NCBI GenBank assembly: GCA_013154205.1 | Contig: JAADCY010000006.1 | Span: 1-6,400, forward strand | Direction of reading: 5' to 3' | Length of the DNA: 6,400 bases | Source: Thermoproteota archaeon | GTDB lineage: Archaea > Thermoproteota > Thermoprotei_A > Sulfolobales > Desulfurococcaceae | Shown: positions 5,163 to 6,400 of the stretch, piece by piece | Numbering within the stretch: position 1 is the first letter of the stretch | How the letters are laid out: each line of letters starts with the position of its first letter | The notes under the pieces: generated by a model | What the model was told of the DNA's origin: nothing | Databases searched by the model: none | Seen by the model: only the letters and a program-made list of their open reading frames with translations | Position numbers and translations under genes: made by a program

Positions 5163-6400
5163 CTATTTAGACAATGTATATTTATCATGAACAATTAGTG
5201 ATAAAAGCTCCAATATCTTGCTGGAAATATTTTGTGGAACAAGAAATTCTATGAACACACGTGAAGACCCAATTATACAAAAATAGTTTAGTATACTTCT
5301 AATAAACCTGTAGACTGTCGTAGTACCTGATTTCTCGATTACACTCTCTTTACCCACTAGACAAAATACTATTCTTAAAGTTGGAGCTGAAAGCCTGACA
5401 TCCCGTATTACATGGCTTATCTGCATAAATTGAGGCGAGCTTATGTAGAATATCTTCTTATTTGTTGACATGGGCAGTTTCTGAAGGGCAACCATTTGGC
5501 TTCTCAGATAAATTATAACAGCTGTATTATTATTCTCTACAGCTTTGATAAACTTCACACACTCTGATTTAAGATCATATGGCACTATTATGATTACATC
5601 GTTTAATGGGTTTTTGAAAATATGTTTGATATAATCCTTTAGTTCGTCATTTGTCCTATAATAGATAGCCGCGATAAATGGTTGACGTCTATTGAATGCA
5701 AGTAGAACATCTCTTAGTTCAGTCTTCTGTTGTGATGAAAGTATTACCCCGGTATATGTCATATATGAAATGGTTAACGAATACATTAAGATCTTAATCA
5801 TTATAATAAGTACTAGACAGTTCAGAATAGAATTAATAGATATATGATCCGTTACGACACTGAATATCCTCACTGCCTGAAAACCTATTGCTAGGTAGGT
5901 GTTTAGCAACGTCATGAATATTAAATATGTAGTATCTGCAAAGAAGTCTAATCTCTTGATCTTTTTCCAGAAACTACTTATGAGTCCATATATGTCGCCG
6001 TAAATTCTTTCTATTAGCCTTTTTAGATCGAGTTCTGACAATATTTTTCTTCCTAGGGTATATAGTAGGATTGTTTCGCCTAGAATAAATATGATATCTG
6101 TTATCGTGAATAAATAAACATAGCTACTTGATATATTTGTTAATATATCTGTTAATAAGTCCACAGATAATAAAATGCTCAGAGCTATGAGAATATAGCC
6201 TACATTAATATATAGCAATTCTGAGAATAGCTTGATTTTTGAAAGCATAATGTTCAGATCGTACATCTCTGTTATAGCAATATATATGAATATTGTCAAA
6301 ACAAAATATGTGCTGAATTTGATTAATAAGTTTGGATATAAGAAATATGTTTGCCAGAACATATATATGGACATGGCTATTGATACTATGAACGCAACAT
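5163..6400 (-). CDS. Multi-spanning membrane protein with C-terminal DUF835-like domain, 5' partial
   Basis: A second membrane protein of the same design as the one at 2697-4232. At least five hydrophobic segments (near residues 19-38, 57-77, 86-107, 148-170 and 180-205, counted from the ATG at 6374) precede a soluble alpha/beta domain from about 225 to 403. That domain has strands VIIIVPYD, TAVIIYLR, KIFYISSP and LRIVFCLVGK, then TTTVYRFIRSILNYF and RVFIEFLVP. The TTVYxxIRxxL helix and the strands around it match the paralogue. No Walker motifs are seen. The reading frame stays open from 6374 to the right edge and encodes more hydrophobic residues (VAFIVSIA), and no Shine-Dalgarno precedes the ATG at 6374, so the true start lies beyond the window. 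Compared with the 511-residue paralogue, roughly 90-100 residues may be missing. The stop is TAG at 5163-5165. It is low in GC, and its partner is probably the KaiC-like ATPase downstream. Confidence 0.75.
   Translation of the reverse strand, partial: VAFIVSIAMSIYMFWQTYFLYPNLLIKFSTYFVLTIFIYIAITEMYDLNIMLSKIKLFSELLYINVGYILIALSILLSVDLLTDILTNISSSYVYLFTITDIIFILGETILLYTLGRKILSELDLKRLIERIYGDIYGLISSFWKKIKRLDFFADTTYLIFMTLLNTYLAIGFQAVRIFSVVTDHISINSILNCLVLIIMIKILMYSLTISYMTYTGVILSSQQKTELRDVLLAFNRRQPFIAAIYYRTNDELKDYIKHIFKNPLNDVIIIVPYDLKSECVKFIKAVENNNTAVIIYLRSQMVALQKLPMSTNKKIFYISSPQFMQISHVIRDVRLSAPTLRIVFCLVGKESVIEKSGTTTVYRFIRSILNYFCIIGSSRVFIEFLVPQNISSKILELLSLIVHDKYTLSK

Noticed and set aside
6372..6374. 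ATG as the true start of the right-hand membrane protein
   Set aside because: The frame continues upstream with hydrophobic codons to the window edge and there is no ribosome-binding site; the gene is more likely cut off.

Overview
The window looks like chromosomal DNA from a hyperthermophilic crenarchaeote, probably Desulfurococcales-like. This is inferred from the protein families (an archaeal type IV pilus/secretion ATPase, a KaiC-like ATPase, an ACT-V4R fusion), heavy use of ATA, AGA and AGG codons, purine-rich Shine-Dalgarno sequences, frequent TTG starts and AT-rich TATA-like boxes. Five protein genes are visible. The first is cut by the left edge and the last by the right edge. I see no rRNA, tRNA, CRISPR array or insertion sequence, and no gene-free stretch reaches 300 bases.

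Left part, + strand (1-635): the C-terminal part of a GspE/VirB11/FlaI-type secretion ATPase. Its first 13 visible codons are not ATPase but the last residues of an intein, ending in the Thr-His-Asn splice junction followed by Ser. The host gene is therefore interrupted by an in-frame protein-splicing element lying mostly outside the window. The gene ends in a pyrimidine-rich tract and faces four convergent minus-strand genes.

Middle part, - strand: an ACT-V4R fusion (776-1648), probably a small-molecule sensor, and a 269-residue two-domain protein of unknown function (1815-2624). Each starts with TTG behind a good Shine-Dalgarno. The spacer between them holds two identical TATA-like decamers, one of them centred in an inverted repeat.

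Right part, - strand, transcribed right to left: a multi-spanning membrane protein (5163 to beyond 6400), a single-domain KaiC-like RecA-fold ATPase (4238-4978), and a second multi-spanning membrane protein (2697-4232). The two membrane proteins share one layout: a hydrophobic N-terminal half followed by a soluble alpha/beta domain resembling DUF835. Near the C-terminus they share a TTVYxxIRxxL helix. The ATPase gene and the second membrane gene are 5 bases apart and surely co-transcribed.

My main inference is that these three genes form a membrane-anchored KaiC-type signalling module: a soluble ATP-binding hub with two paralogous membrane partners whose cytoplasmic domains may themselves be degenerate RecA-like folds. 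The ACT-V4R protein could be a sensor belonging to the same network, but only proximity supports that.
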